Below, in pieces: positions 24,991 through 38,430 of a stretch of 64,000 nt of DNA. The notes under the pieces are model-generated. The model searched no databases. It was not told the origin of the DNA and was given only the letters and a program-made list of their open reading frames with translations. The DNA is from Brachycybe producta (lineage: Eukaryota; Arthropoda; Diplopoda; Playtdesmida; Andrognathidae), in NCBI GenBank assembly GCA_036925085.1, contig JAUPFP010000163.1, forward strand, positions 1-64,000, given 5' to 3'. The position numbers and the translations under genes are program-made. The first letter of the stretch is position 1, and the number at the start of each line of letters is the position of its first letter.

Positions 24991-27619
24991 AAATGTTCAA
25001 CCTTAAACGTTCAACCTTAATTGTTCAACCTTAAACGTTCAACCTTAAACGTTCAACCTTAAACGTTCAACCTTAAACGTTCAACCTTATTCGTTCAATC
25101 TTAAACGTGACACCTTAAACGTGAAACCTTAAACGTGAAACTTTAAACGTGAAACCTTAAATGTTCAACTTTAAACGTTCAAACTTAAACGTTCAACCTT
25201 AAACGTTCTACCTTATACGTTCAACCTTAAACGTTCAACCTTAAACGTTCAACCTTAAACGTTCAACCTTAAACGTTCAACCTTAAACGTTCAACCTTAA
25301 ACGTTCAACCTTAAACGCTCAACCTTAAACGTTCAACCTTATACGTTCAACCTTAAATGTTCAACTTTAAACGTTCAACCTTAAACGTTCAACCTTAAAC
25401 ATTCAACCTTAAACGTTGAACCTTAAACGTTGAACCTAAAACGTTCAACCTTAAACGTTCAACCTTAAACGTTCAACCTTAAATGTTCAACCTTAAATGT
25501 TCAACCTTAAACGTTCAACCTTAAACGTTCAACCTTAAACGTTCAACCTAAACCTTCAACCTTAAATGTTCAACCTTAAACGTTCAACCTTAAACGTTCA
25601 ACCTTAAACAGTCAATCTTAAACATTCAACCTTAAACGTTCAACCTTAATTGTTCAATCTTAAACGTGACACCTTAAACGTGAAACCTTAAACATTCAAC
25701 CTTAAACGTTCAACCTTAAATGTTCAACCTTAAACGTTCAACCTTAAACGTTCAACCTTAAACGTTCAACCTTAAACGTTCAACCTTAAACGTTCAACCT
25801 TAAACGTTCAACCTTAATCGTTCAATCTTAAACGTGACACCTTAAACGTGAAACCTTAAACGTGAAACTTTAAACGTGAAACCTTAAATGTTCAACCTTA
25901 AACGTTCAAACTTAAACGTTCAACCTTAAACGTTCAACCTTAAACATTCAACCTTATACGTTCAACCTTAAACGTTCAACCTTAAACGTTCAACCTTAAA
26001 CGTTCAACCTTAAACGTTCAAACTTAAACGTTCAACCTTAAACGTTCAACCTTAAACGTTCAACCTTAAACGTTCAACCTTAAACGTTCAACCTTAAACG
26101 TTCAACCTTAAACGTTCAACCTTAAACGTTCAACCTTAATCGTTCAATCTTATACATGACACCTTAAACGTGAAACCTTAAACGTGAAACTTTAAACGTG
26201 AAACCTTAAATGTTCAACCTTAAACGTTCAAACTTAAACGTTCAACCTTAAACGTTCTACCTTATACGTTCAACCTTAAACGTTCAACCTTAAACGTTCA
26301 ACCTTAAACGTTCAACCTTAAACGTTCAACCTTAAACGTTCAACCTTAAACGTTCAACCTTATACGTTCAACCTTAAACATTCAACCTTAAACGTTCAAC
26401 CTTAAATGTTCAACCTTAAACGTTCAACCTTAAACGTTCAACCTTAAACGTTCAACCTTAAACGTTCAACCTTAAACGTTCAACCTTAATCGTTCAATCT
26501 TAAACGTGACACCTTAAACGTTCAACCTTAAACGTTCAACCTTAAACGTTCAACCTTAAACGTTCAACCTTAAACGTTCAACCTTAAACGTTCAACCTAA
26601 AACGTTCAACCTTAAACGTTCAACCTTAAACGTTCAACCTTAAACGTTCAACCTTAAACGTTCAACCTTAAACGTTCAACCTTAAACGTTCAACCTTAAA
26701 CGTTCAACCTTAAACGTTCAACCTTAAACGTTCAACCTAAACCTTCAACCTTAAACGTTCAACCTTAAACGTTCAACCTTAAACGTTCAACCTTAAACGT
26801 TCAACCTTAAACGTTCAACCTTAAACGTTCAACCTTAAACGTTCAACCTTAAACATTCAACCTTAAACGTTCAACCTTAATCGTTCAATCTTAAACGTGA
26901 CACCTTAAACGTGAAACCTTAAACGTGAAACTTTAAACGTGAAACCTTAAATGTTCAACCTTAAACGTTCAAACTTAAACGTTCAACCTTAAACGTTCAA
27001 CCTTATACGTTCAACCTTAAACGTTCAACCTTAAACGTTCAACCTTAAACGTTCAACCTTAAACGTTCAACCTTAAATGTTCAACCTTAAACGTTCAACC
27101 TTAAACGTTCAACCTTAAACGTTCAACCTTAAACGTTCAACCTTAAATGTTCAACCTTAAACGTTCAACCTTAAACGTTCAACCTTAAACGTTCAACCTT
27201 AAATGTTCAACCTTAAACGTTCAACCTTAATCGTTCAATCTTAAACATGACACCTTAAACGTGAAACCTTAAACGTGAAACTTTAAACGTGAAACCTTAA
27301 ATGTTCAACCTTAAACGTTCAAACTTAAACGTTCAACCTTAAACGTTCTACCTTATACGTTCAACCTTAAACTTTCAACCTTAAACGTTCAACCTTAAAC
27401 GTTCAACCTTAAACGTTCAACCTTAAACGTTCAACCTTATACGTTCAACCTTAAATGTTCAACCTTAAACGTTCAACCTTAAACGTTCAACCTTAAACGT
27501 TCAACCTTATACGTTCAACCTTAAATGTTCAACCTTAAATGTTCAACCTTAAACGTTCAACCTTAAACGTTCAACCTTAAACGTTCAACCTTAAACGTTC
27601 AACCTTAAACGTTCAACCT
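24991..27619 (+). repeat. Segmental duplication, right copy (partner near 19.1-21.8 kb)
   Basis: Right member of the 5.8-kb-offset pair. After CCTATAACG at 27,619 it continues with ordinary TTC-ending monomers, whereas the left copy switches at the same point to TGA-ending and domain A-like sequence. The right copy therefore probably shows the undisturbed arrangement at that end, which is an inference. CCTATAACG recurs near 29,207 with the same ordinary continuation. Confidence 0.83.
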
Positions 27620-30600
27620 ATAACGTTCAACCTTAAACGTTCAACCTTAAACGTTCAACCTTAAATGTTCAACCTTAAACGTTCAACCTTAAACGTTCAA
27701 CCTTAAACGTTCAACCTTAAACGTTCAACCTAAACCTTCAACCTTAAACGTTCAACCTTAAATGTTCAACCTTAAACGTTCAACCTTAAACGTTCAACCT
27801 TAAACGTTCAACCTTAAACGTTCAACCTTAAACGTTCAACCTTAAACGTTCAACCTTAAACGTTCAACCTTAAACGTTCAACCTTAAACATGACACCTTA
27901 AACGTGAAACCTTAAACGTGAAACTTTAAACGTGAAACCTTAAACGTTGAACCTTAAACGTTCAACCTTAAACGTTCAACCTTAAACGTTCAACCTTAAA
28001 CGTTCAACCTTAATCGTTCAATCTTAAACGTGACACCTTAAACGTGAAACCTTAAATTTTGAACCTTAAACGTTCAACCTTAAACGTTCAACCTTAAACG
28101 TTCAACCTTAAACGTTCAACCTTAAACGTTCAACCTTAAACGTTCAACCTTAAACATGACACCTTAAACGTGAAACCTTAAACGTGAAACTTTAAACGTG
28201 AAACCTTAAACGTTGAACCTTAAACGTTACACCTTATATGTTCAACCTTAAACGTTCAAACTTAAACGTTCAACCTTAAACGTTCAACCTTATACGTTCA
28301 ACCTTAAACGTTCAACCTTAAACGTTCAACCTTAAACGTTTAACCTTAAACGTTCAACCTTAAATGTTCAACCTTAAACGTTCAACCTTAAACGTTCAAC
28401 CTTAAACGTTCAACCTTAAATGTTCAACCTGAAACGTTCAACCTTAAACGTTCAACCTTAATCGTTCAATCTTAAACGTGACACCTTAAACGAGAAACCT
28501 TAAACGTGAAACCTTAAACGTTCAACCTTAAATTTTCAACCTTAAATGTTCAACATTAAACATTCAACCTTAAACATTCAACCTTAAACATTCAACCTTA
28601 AACGTTCAACCTTAAATGTTCAACCTTAAACGTTCAACCTTAAACGTTCAACCTTAAACGTTCAACCTTAAACGTTCAACCTTAAACGTTCAACCTTAAA
28701 CGTTCAACCTAAACGTTCAACCTTAAACGTTCAACCTTAAACGTTCAACCTTAAACGTTCCACCTTAAACGTTCCACCTTAAACTTGAAACCTTAATGGT
28801 TCAACCATAAACATTCAACCTTAAACGTGAAACCTTAAACGTTCAACCTTAAACGTTCAACCTTAAATGTTCAACCTTAATCGTTCAATCTTAAACGTGA
28901 CACCTTAAATGTTCAACCTTAAACGTTCAACCTTAAACGTTCAACCTTAAACGTTCAACCTTAAACGTTCAACCTTAAATGTTCAACCTTAAACGTTCAA
29001 CCTTAATCGTTCAATCTTAAACATGACACCTTAAACGTGAAACCTTAAACGTGAAACTTTAAACGTGAAACCTTAAATGTTCAACCTTAAACGTTCAACC
29101 TTATACGTTCAACCTTAAATTTTCAACCTTAAACGTTCAACCTTAAACGTTCAACCTTAAACGTTCAACCTTAAACGTTCAACCTTAAACGTTCAACCTA
29201 TAACGTTCAACCTTAAACGTTCAACCTTAAACGTTCAACCTTAAATGTTCAACCTTAAACGTTCAACCTTAAACGTTCAACCTTAAACGTTCAACCTTAA
29301 ACGTTCAACCTAAACCTTCAACCTTAAACGTTCAACCTTAAACGTTCAACCTTAAACGTTCAACCTTAAACGTTCAACCTTAAACGTTCAACCTTAAACG
29401 TTCAACCTTAAACGTTCAACCTTAAACGTTCAACCTTAAACGTTCAACCTTAAACGTTCAACCTTAATCGTTCAACCTTAAACGTTCAACCTTATACGTT
29501 CAACCTTAAACGTTCAACCTTAAACGTTCAACCTTAAACGTTCAACCTTAAATGTTCAACCTTAAACGTTCAACCTTAAACGTTCAACCTAACCGTTCAA
29601 CCTTAAACTTTCAACCTTAAACGTTCAACCTTAAACGTTCAACCTTAAACGTTCAACCTTAATTGTTCAATCTTAAACGTGACACCTTAAACGTGAAACC
29701 TTAAACGTGAAACTTTAAACGTGAAACCTTAAATGTTCAACCTTAAACGTTCAAACTTAAACGTTCAACCTTAAACTTTCAACCTTATACGTTCAACCTT
29801 AAACGTTCAACCTTAAACGTTCAACCTTAAACGTTCAACCTTAAACGTTCAACCTTAAACGTTCAACCTTAAACGTTCAACCTTAAACGTTCAACCTTAA
29901 ACGTTCAACCTTAAACGTTCAACCTTAAACGTTCAACCTTAAACGTTCAACCTTAAACGTTGAACCTAAAATGTTCAACCTTAAACGTTCAACCTTAAAC
30001 GTTCAACCTTAAACGTTCAACCTTAAACGTTCAACCTTAAACGTTCAACCTAAAATGTTCAACCTTAAACGTTCAACCTTAAACGTTCAACCTTAAATGT
30101 TCAACCTTAAACGTTCAACCTTAAACGTTCAACCTTAAACGTTCAACCTTAAACGTTCAACCTTAAACATTCAACATTAAACGTTCAACCTTAAACGTTC
30201 AACCTAAACCTTCAACCTTAAACGTTCAACCTTAAACGTTCAACCTTAAACGTTCTACCTTAAACGTTCAACTTTAAACGTTCAACCTTAAACGTTCAAC
30301 CTTAATCGTTCAATCTTAAACGTGACACCTTAAACGTGACACCTTAAACGTGAAACCTTAAACGTGAAACTTTAAACGTGAAACCTTAAATGTTCAACCT
30401 TAAACGTTCAAACTTAAACGTTCAACCTTAAACGTTCAACCTTATACGTTCAACCTTAAACGTTCAACCTTAAACGTTCAACCTTAAACGTTTAACCTTA
30501 AACGTTCAACCTTAAATGTTCAACCTTAAACGTTCAACCTTAAACGTTCAACCTTAAACGTTCAACCTTAAATGTTCAACCTGAAACGTTCAACCTTAAA

Positions 30601-33600
30601 CGTTCAACCTTAATCGTTCAATCTTAAACGTGACACCTTAAACGTGAAACCTTAAACGTGAAACCTTAAACGTGAAACCTTAAACGTTCAACCTTAAATT
30701 TTCAAACTTAAATGTTCAACATTAAACATTCAACCTTAAACATTCAACCTTAAACATTCAACCTTAAACGTTCAACCTTAAACGTTCAACCTTAAACGTT
30801 CAACCTTAAACGTTCAACCTTAAACGTTCAACCTTAAACGTTCAACCTTAAACGTTCAACCTTAAACGTTCAACCTTAAACGTTCAACCTTAAACGTTCA
30901 ACCTTAAACGTTCAACCTTAAACGTTCAACCTTAAACGTTCAACCTTAAACGTTCAACCTTAAACGTTCAACCTTAAACGTTCAACCTTAAACGTTCAAC
31001 CTTAAACGTTCCACCTTAAACGTTCCACATTAAACGTGAAACCTTAAAGGTTCAACCATAAATGTTCAACCTTAAACATGAAACCTTAAACGTTCAACCT
31101 TAAAGGTGAAACCTTAAACGGGAAACCTTAAACGTGAAACCTTAAACGTGAAACCTTAAACGTGAAACCTTAAACGTGAAACCTTAAACATGAAACCTTA
31201 AATGTTCAACATTAAACATTCAACCTTAAACGTTCAACCTTAAACATTCAACCTTAAACGTGAAACCTTAAACGTGAAACCTTAAACGTGAAACCTTAAA
31301 CGTGAAACCTTAAACGTGAAACCTTAAACGTTCAACATTAAACGTGAAACCTTAAACGTGAAAGCTTAAAAGTAGAATCTTAAATGTTCAACCTTAAACG
31401 TTCAACCTTAAATGTTCAACCTTAAACGTTCAACCTTAAACGTTCAACCTTAAACGTTCAACCTTAAACGTTCAACCTTAAACGTTCAACCTTAATCGTT
31501 CAATCTTAAACGTGACACCTTAAACGTGAAACCTTAAACGTGAAACCTTAAACGTGAAACTTTAAACGTGAAACCTTAAATGTTCAACCTTAAACGTTCA
31601 AACTTAAACGTTCAACCTTAAACGTTCAACCTTATATGTTCAACCTTAAACGTTCAACCTTAAACGTTCAACCTTAAACGTTCAACCTTAAACGTTCAAC
31701 CTTAAATGTTCAACCTTAAACGTTCAACCTTAAACGTTCAACCTTAAACGTTCAACCTTAAACGTTCAACCTTAAACGTTCAACCTTAAACGTTCAACCT
31801 TAAACGTTCAACCTTAAACGTTCAAAATTAATCGTTCAATCTTATACATGACACCTTAAACGTGAAACTTTAAACGTGAAACCTTAAATGTTCAACCTTA
31901 AACGTTCAAACTTAAACGTTCAACCTTAAACGTTCTACCTTATACGTTCAACCTTAAACGTTCAACCTTAAACGTTCAACCTTAAACGTTCAACCTTAAA
32001 CGTTCAACCTTAAACGTTCTACCTTAAACGTTCAACCTTAAACGTTCAACCTTATACGTTCAACCTTAAACGTTCAACCTTAAACGTTCAACCTTAAACG
32101 TTCAACCTTAAACGTTCAACCTTAAACGTTCAACCTTAAACGTTCAACCTAAAACGTTCAACCTTAAACGTTCAACCTTAAACGTTCAACCTTAAATGTT
32201 CAACCTTAAACGTTCAACCTTAAATGTTCAACCTTAAACGTTCAACCTTAAACGTTCAACCTTAAACGTTCAACCTAAACCTTCAACCATAAACGTTCAA
32301 CCTTAAACGTTCAACCTTAAACGTTCAACCTTAAACGTTCAACCTTAAACGTTCAACCTTATACGTTCAACCTTAAACGTTCAACCTTAAACGTTCAACC
32401 TTAAACGTTCAACCTTAAACGTTCAACCTTAAACGTTCAACCTTAAACGTTCAACCTTAAACGTTCAACCTTAAACGTTCAACCTTAAACGTTCAACCTT
32501 AAACGTTCAACCTTAAACGTTCAACCTTAAACGTTCAACCTTAAACGTTCAACCTTAAACGTTCAACCTTAAACGTTCAACCTTAAACGTTCAACCTTAA
32601 TCGTTCAATCTTATACATGACACCTTAAACGTGAAACTTTAAACGTGAAACCTTAAATGTTCAACCTTAAACGTTCAAACTTAAACGTTCAACCTTAAAC
32701 GTTCTACCTTATACGTTCAACCTTAAACGTTCAACCTTAAACGTTCAACCTTAAACGTTCAACCTTAAACGTTCAACCTTAAACGTTCAACCTTAAATGT
32801 TCAACCTTAAACGTTCAACCTTATACGTTCAACCTTAAACGTTCAACCTTAAACGTTCAACCTTAAACGTTCAACCTTAAACGTTCAACCTTAAACGTTC
32901 AACCTTAAACGTTCAACCTAAAACGTTCAACCTTAAACGTTCAACCTTAAACGTTCAACCTTAAATGTTCAACCTTAAACGTGACACCTTAAACGTGAAA
33001 CCTTAAACGTGAAACTTTAAACGTGAAACCTTAAATGTTCAACCTTAAATGTTCAACCTTAAACGTTCAAACTTAAACGTTCAACCTTAAACGTTCTACC
33101 TTATACGTTCAACCTTAAACGTTCAACCTTAAACGTTCAACCTTAAACGTTCAACCTAAACCTTCAACCTTAAACGTTCAACCTTAAACGTTCAACCTTA
33201 AACGTTCAACCTAAACCTTCAACCTTAAACGTTCAACCCTAAACGTTCAACCTTAAACGTTCAAACTTAAACGTTCAATCTTAAACGTTCAACCTTATAC
33301 GTTCAACCTTAAACGTTCAACCTTAAACGTTCAACCTTAAACGTTCAACCTTAAACGTTCAACCTTAAATGTTCAACCTTAAACGTTCAACCTTAAACGT
33401 TCAACCTTAAATGTTCAACCTTAAACGTTCAACCTTAAACGTTCAACCTTAAACGTTCAACCTTAAACGTTCAACCTTAAACGTTCAACCTTAAACGTTC
33501 AACCTTAAACGTTCAACCTTAATCGTTCAATCTTATACATGACACCTTAAACGTGAAACTTTAAACGTGAAACCTTAAATGTTCAACCTTAAACGTTCAA

Positions 33601-35534
33601 ACTTAAACGTTCAACCTTAAACGTTCTACCTTATACGTTCAACCTTAAACGTTCAACCTTAAACGTTCAACCTTAAACGTTCAACCTTAAACGTTCAACC
33701 TTAAACGTTCAACCTTAAACGTTCAACCTTTTACGTTCAACCTTAAACGTTCAACCTTAAACGTTCAACCTTAAACGTTCAACCTTAAACGTTCAACCTT
33801 AAACGTTCAACCTTAAACGTTCAACCTTAAACGTTCAACCTAAAACGTTCAACCTTAAACGTTCAACCTTAAACGTTCAACCTTAAACGTTCAACCTTAA
33901 ACGTTCAACCTTAAACGTTCAACCTTAAACGTTCAACCTTAAACGTTCAACCTTAAACGTTCAACCTTAATCGTTCAATCTTAAACATGACACCTTAAAC
34001 GTGAAACCTTAAACGTGAAACTTTAAACGTGAAACCTTAAATGTTCAACCTTAAACGTTCAAACTTAAACGTTCAACCTTAAACGTTCAACCTTATACGT
34101 TCAACCTTAAACGTTCAACCTTAAACGTTCAACCTTAAACGTTCAACCTTAAACGTTCAACCTTAAACGTTCAACCTTAAACGTTCAACCTTAAATGTTC
34201 AACCTTAAACGTTCAACCTTAATTGTTCAACCTTAAACGTTCAACCTTAAACGTTCAACCTTAAATGTTCAACCTTAAACGTTCAACCTTAATCGTTCAA
34301 TCTTAAACATGACACCTTAAATGTGAAACCTTAAACGTGAAACTTTAAACGTGAAACCTTAAATGTTTAACCTTAAACGTTCAAACTTAAACGTTCAACC
34401 TTAAACGTTCTACCTTATACGTTCAACCTTAAACGTTCAACCTTAAACGTTCAACCTTAAACGTTCAACCTAAACCTTCAACCTTAAACGATCAACCTTA
34501 AACGTTCAACCTTAAACGTTCAACCTTAAACGTTCAACCTGAAACGTTCAACCTTAAACGTTCAACCTTAAACGTTCAACCTTAAACGTTCAACCTTAAT
34601 CGTTCAATCTTAAACGTGAAACCTTAAACGTGAAACTTTAAACGTGAAACCTTAAATGTTCAACCTTAAACGTTCAAACTTAAACGTTCAACCTTAAACG
34701 TTCAACCTAATACGTTCAACCTTAAACGTTCAACCTTAAACGTTCAACCTTAAACGTTCAACCTTAAACGTTCAACCTTAAATGTTCAACCTTAAACGTT
34801 CAACCTTAAACGTTCAACCTTAAACGTTCAACCTTAAACGTTCAACCTTAATCGTTCAATCTTAAACGTGACACCTTAAACGTGAAACCTTAAACGTGAA
34901 ACTTTAAACGTGAAACCTTAAATGTTCAACCTTAAACGTTCAAACTTAAACGTTCAACCTTAAACGTTCAACCTTATACGTTCAACCTTAAATGTTGAAC
35001 CTTAAACGTTCAACCTAAAACGTTCAACCTTAAACGTTCAACCTTAAACGTTCAACCTTAAATGTTCAACCTTAAACGTTCAACCTTAAACGTTCAACCT
35101 TAAACGTTCAACCTTAAACGTTCAACCTAAACCTTCAACCTTAAACGTTCAACCTTAAACGTTCAACCTTAAACGTTCAACCTTAAACAGTCAACCTTAA
35201 ACATTCAACCTTAAACGTTCAACCTTAATCGTTCAATCTTAAACGTGACACCTTAAAAGTGAAACCTTAAACGTGAAACTTTAAACGTGAAACCTTAAAT
35301 GTTCAACCTTAAACGTTCAAACTTAAACGTTCAACCTTAAACGTTCAACCTTATACGTTCAACCTTAAACGTTCAACCTTAAACGTTCAACCTTATACGT
35401 TCAACCTTAAACGTTCAACCTTAAACGTTCAACCTTAAACGTTCAACCTTAAACGTTCAACCTTAAACGTTCAACCTTAAACGTTCAACCTTAAACGTTC
35501 AACCTTAAACGTTCAACCTTAAACGTTCAACCTT

Positions 35535-35760
35535 AATCGTTCAATCTTAAACGTGACACCTTAAACGTGAAACCTTAAACGTGAAACTTTAAACGTGAAA
35601 CCTTAAATGTTCAACCTTAAACGTTCAATCTTAAACGTGACACCTTAAACGTGAAACCTTAAACGTGAAACTTTAAACGTGAAACCTTAAATGTTCAACC
35701 TTAAACGTTCAAACTTAAACGTTCAACCTTAAACGTTCAACCTTATACGTTCAACCTTAA
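35535..35760 (+). repeat. Head with internal six-monomer duplication
   Basis: The head beginning at 35,535 runs through its AAATGTTC monomer and one consensus monomer, then restarts at the AATCTTAAACGTGA monomer without the preceding AATCG monomer. AATCTT occurs at 35,543 and 35,627, 84 bp (six monomers) apart. The same arrangement is present in the head at 37,102 (AATCTT at 37,110 and 37,194), so one event was later copied. In the second instance ATGTG and AAGTGTTC variants distinguish the duplicated part. Confidence 0.85.
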
Positions 35761-37410
35761 ACGTTCAACCTTAAACGTTCAACCTTAAACGTTCAACCTT
35801 AAACGTTCAACCTTAAACGTTCAACCTTAAACGTTCAACCTTAAACGTTCAACCTTAAACGTTCAACCTTAAACGTTCAACCTTAAACGTTCAACCTTAA
35901 ACGTTCAACCTTAAACGTTCAACCTTAAACGTTCAACCTTAATCGTTCAATCTTATACATGACACCTTAAACGTGAAACTTTAAACGTGAAACCTTAAAT
36001 GTTCAACCTTAAACGTTCAAACTTAAACGTTCAACCTTAAACGTTCTACCTTATACGTTCAACCTTAAACGTTCAACCTTAAACGTTCAACCTTAAACGT
36101 TCAACCTTAAACGTTCAACCTTAAACGTTCAACCTTAAATGTTCAACCTTAAACGTTCAACCTTAAACGTTCAACCTAAAACGTTTAACCTTAAACGTTC
36201 AACCTTAAACGTTCAACCTTAAATGTTCAACCTTAAACGTTGAACCTTAAACGTTCAACCTTAAATGTTCAACCTTAAACGTTCAACCTTAAACGGTCAA
36301 CCTTAAACGTTCAACCTTAAACGTTTAACCTAAACCTTCAACCTTAAACGTTCAACCTTAAACGTTCAACCTTAAACGTTCAACCTTAAACGTTCAACCT
36401 TAAATGTTCAACCTTAAACGTTCAACCTTAAACGTTCAACCTTAAACGTTCAACCTTAAACGTTCAACCTTAAACGTTCAACCTTAAACGTTCAACCTTA
36501 ATCGTTCAATCTTAAACGTGACACCTTAAACGTGAAACCTTAAACGTGAAACTTTAAACGTGAAACCTTAAATGTTCAACCTTAAACGTTCAAACTTAAA
36601 CGTTCAACCTTAAACGTTCAACCTTATACGTTCAACCTTAAACGTTCAACCTTAAACGTTCAACCTTAAACGTTCAACCTTAAACGTTCAACCTTAAATG
36701 TTCAACCTTAAACGATCAACCTTAAACGTTCAACCTTAAACGTTCAACCTTAAATGTTCAACCTTAAACGTTCAACCTTAATCGTTCAATCTTAAACATG
36801 ACACCTTAAACGTGAAACCTTAAACGTGAAACTTTAAACGTGAAACCTTAAATGTTCAACCTTAAACGTTCAAACTTAAACGTTCAACCTTAAACGTTCA
36901 ACCTTATACGTTCAACCTTAAACGTTCAACCTTAAACGTTCAACATTATACGTTCAACCTTAAACGTTCAACCTTAAACGTTCAACCTTAAACGTTCAAC
37001 CTTAAACGTTCAACCTTAAACGTTCAACCTTAAATGTTCAACCTTAAACGTTCAACCTTAAACGTTCAACCTTAAACGTTCAACCTTAAACGTTCAACCT
37101 TAATCGTTCAATCTTAAACGTGACACCTTAAACGTGAAACCTTAAACGTGAAACTTTAAACGTGAAACCTTAAATGTTCAACCTTAAACGTTCAATCTTA
37201 AACGTGACACCTTAAACGTGAAACCTTAAATGTGAAACTTTAAACGTGAAACCTTAAGTGTTCAACCTTAAACGTTCAAACTTAAACGTTCAACCTTAAA
37301 CGTTCAACCTTATACGTTCAACCTTAAACGTTCAACCTTAAACGTTCAACCTTAAACGTTCAACCTTAAACGTTCAACCTTAAATGTTCAACCTTAAACG
37401 TTCAACCTTA

Positions 37411-37980
37411 AACGTTCACCCTTAAACGTTCAACCTTAAACGTTCAACCTTAAACGTTCAATCTTAAACGTTCAACCTTAATCGTTCAATCTTATACATG
37501 ACACCTTAAACGTGAAACTTTAAACGTGAAACCTTAAATGTTCAACCTTAAACGTTCAAACTTAAACGTTCAACCTTAAACGTTCTACCTTATATGTTCA
37601 ACCTTAAACGTTCAACCTTAAACGTTCAACCTTAAACGTTCAACCTTAAACGTTCAACCTTAAACGTTCAACCTTAAATGTTCAACCTTAAACGTTCAAC
37701 CTTAAACGTTCAACCTAAAACGTTTAACCTTAAACGTTCAACCTTAAACGTTCAACCTTAAATGTTCACCCTTAAACGTTCAACCTTAAACGTTCAACCT
37801 TAAACGTTCAATCTTAAACGTTCAACCTTAATCGTTCAATCTTATACATGACACCTTAAACGTGAAACTTTAAACGTGAAACCTTAAATGTTCAACCTTA
37901 AACGTTCAAACTTAAACGTTCAACCTTAAACGTTCTACCTTATATGTTCAACCTTAAACGTTCAACCTTAAACGTTCAAC
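37411..37980 (+). repeat. Recent 350-bp tandem duplication
   Basis: Two copies of a 25-monomer HOR lie side by side, the second incomplete. CACCC lies at 37,417 and 37,767, and heads at 37,480 and 37,830, both exactly 350 bp apart. Both copies share the rare GTTCAATC monomer before the head, the TTATACATGA sub-type, GTTCTACC and TTATATG. The monomer before CACCC reads AACGTTC in the first and AATGTTC in the second, a CpG to TpG change and the clearest difference I noticed. The second copy gives way to the 13-bp monomer near 37,980. Confidence 0.87.
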
Positions 37981-38430
37981 CTAAACCTTCAACCTTAAAA
38001 GTTCAACCTTAAACGTTCAACCTTAAACGTTCAACCTTAAACGTTCAACCTTAAACGTTCAACCTTAAATGTTCAACCTTAAACGTTCAACCTTAAACGT
38101 TCAACCTTAAACGTTCAACCTTAAACGTTCAACCTTAATCGTTCAATCTTAAACGTGACACCTTAAACGTGAAACCTTAAACGTGAAACTTTAAACGTGA
38201 AACCTTAAATGTTCAACCTTAAACGTTCAAACTTAAACGTTCAACCTTAAACGTTCAACCTTATACGTTCAACCTTAAACGTTCAACCTTAAACGTTCAA
38301 CCTTAAACGTTCAACCTTAAACGTTCAACCTTAAATGTTCAACCTTAAACGTTCAACCTTAAACGTTCAACCTTAAATGTTCAACCTTAAACGTTCAACC
38401 TTAAATGTTCAACCTTAAACGTTCAACCTT

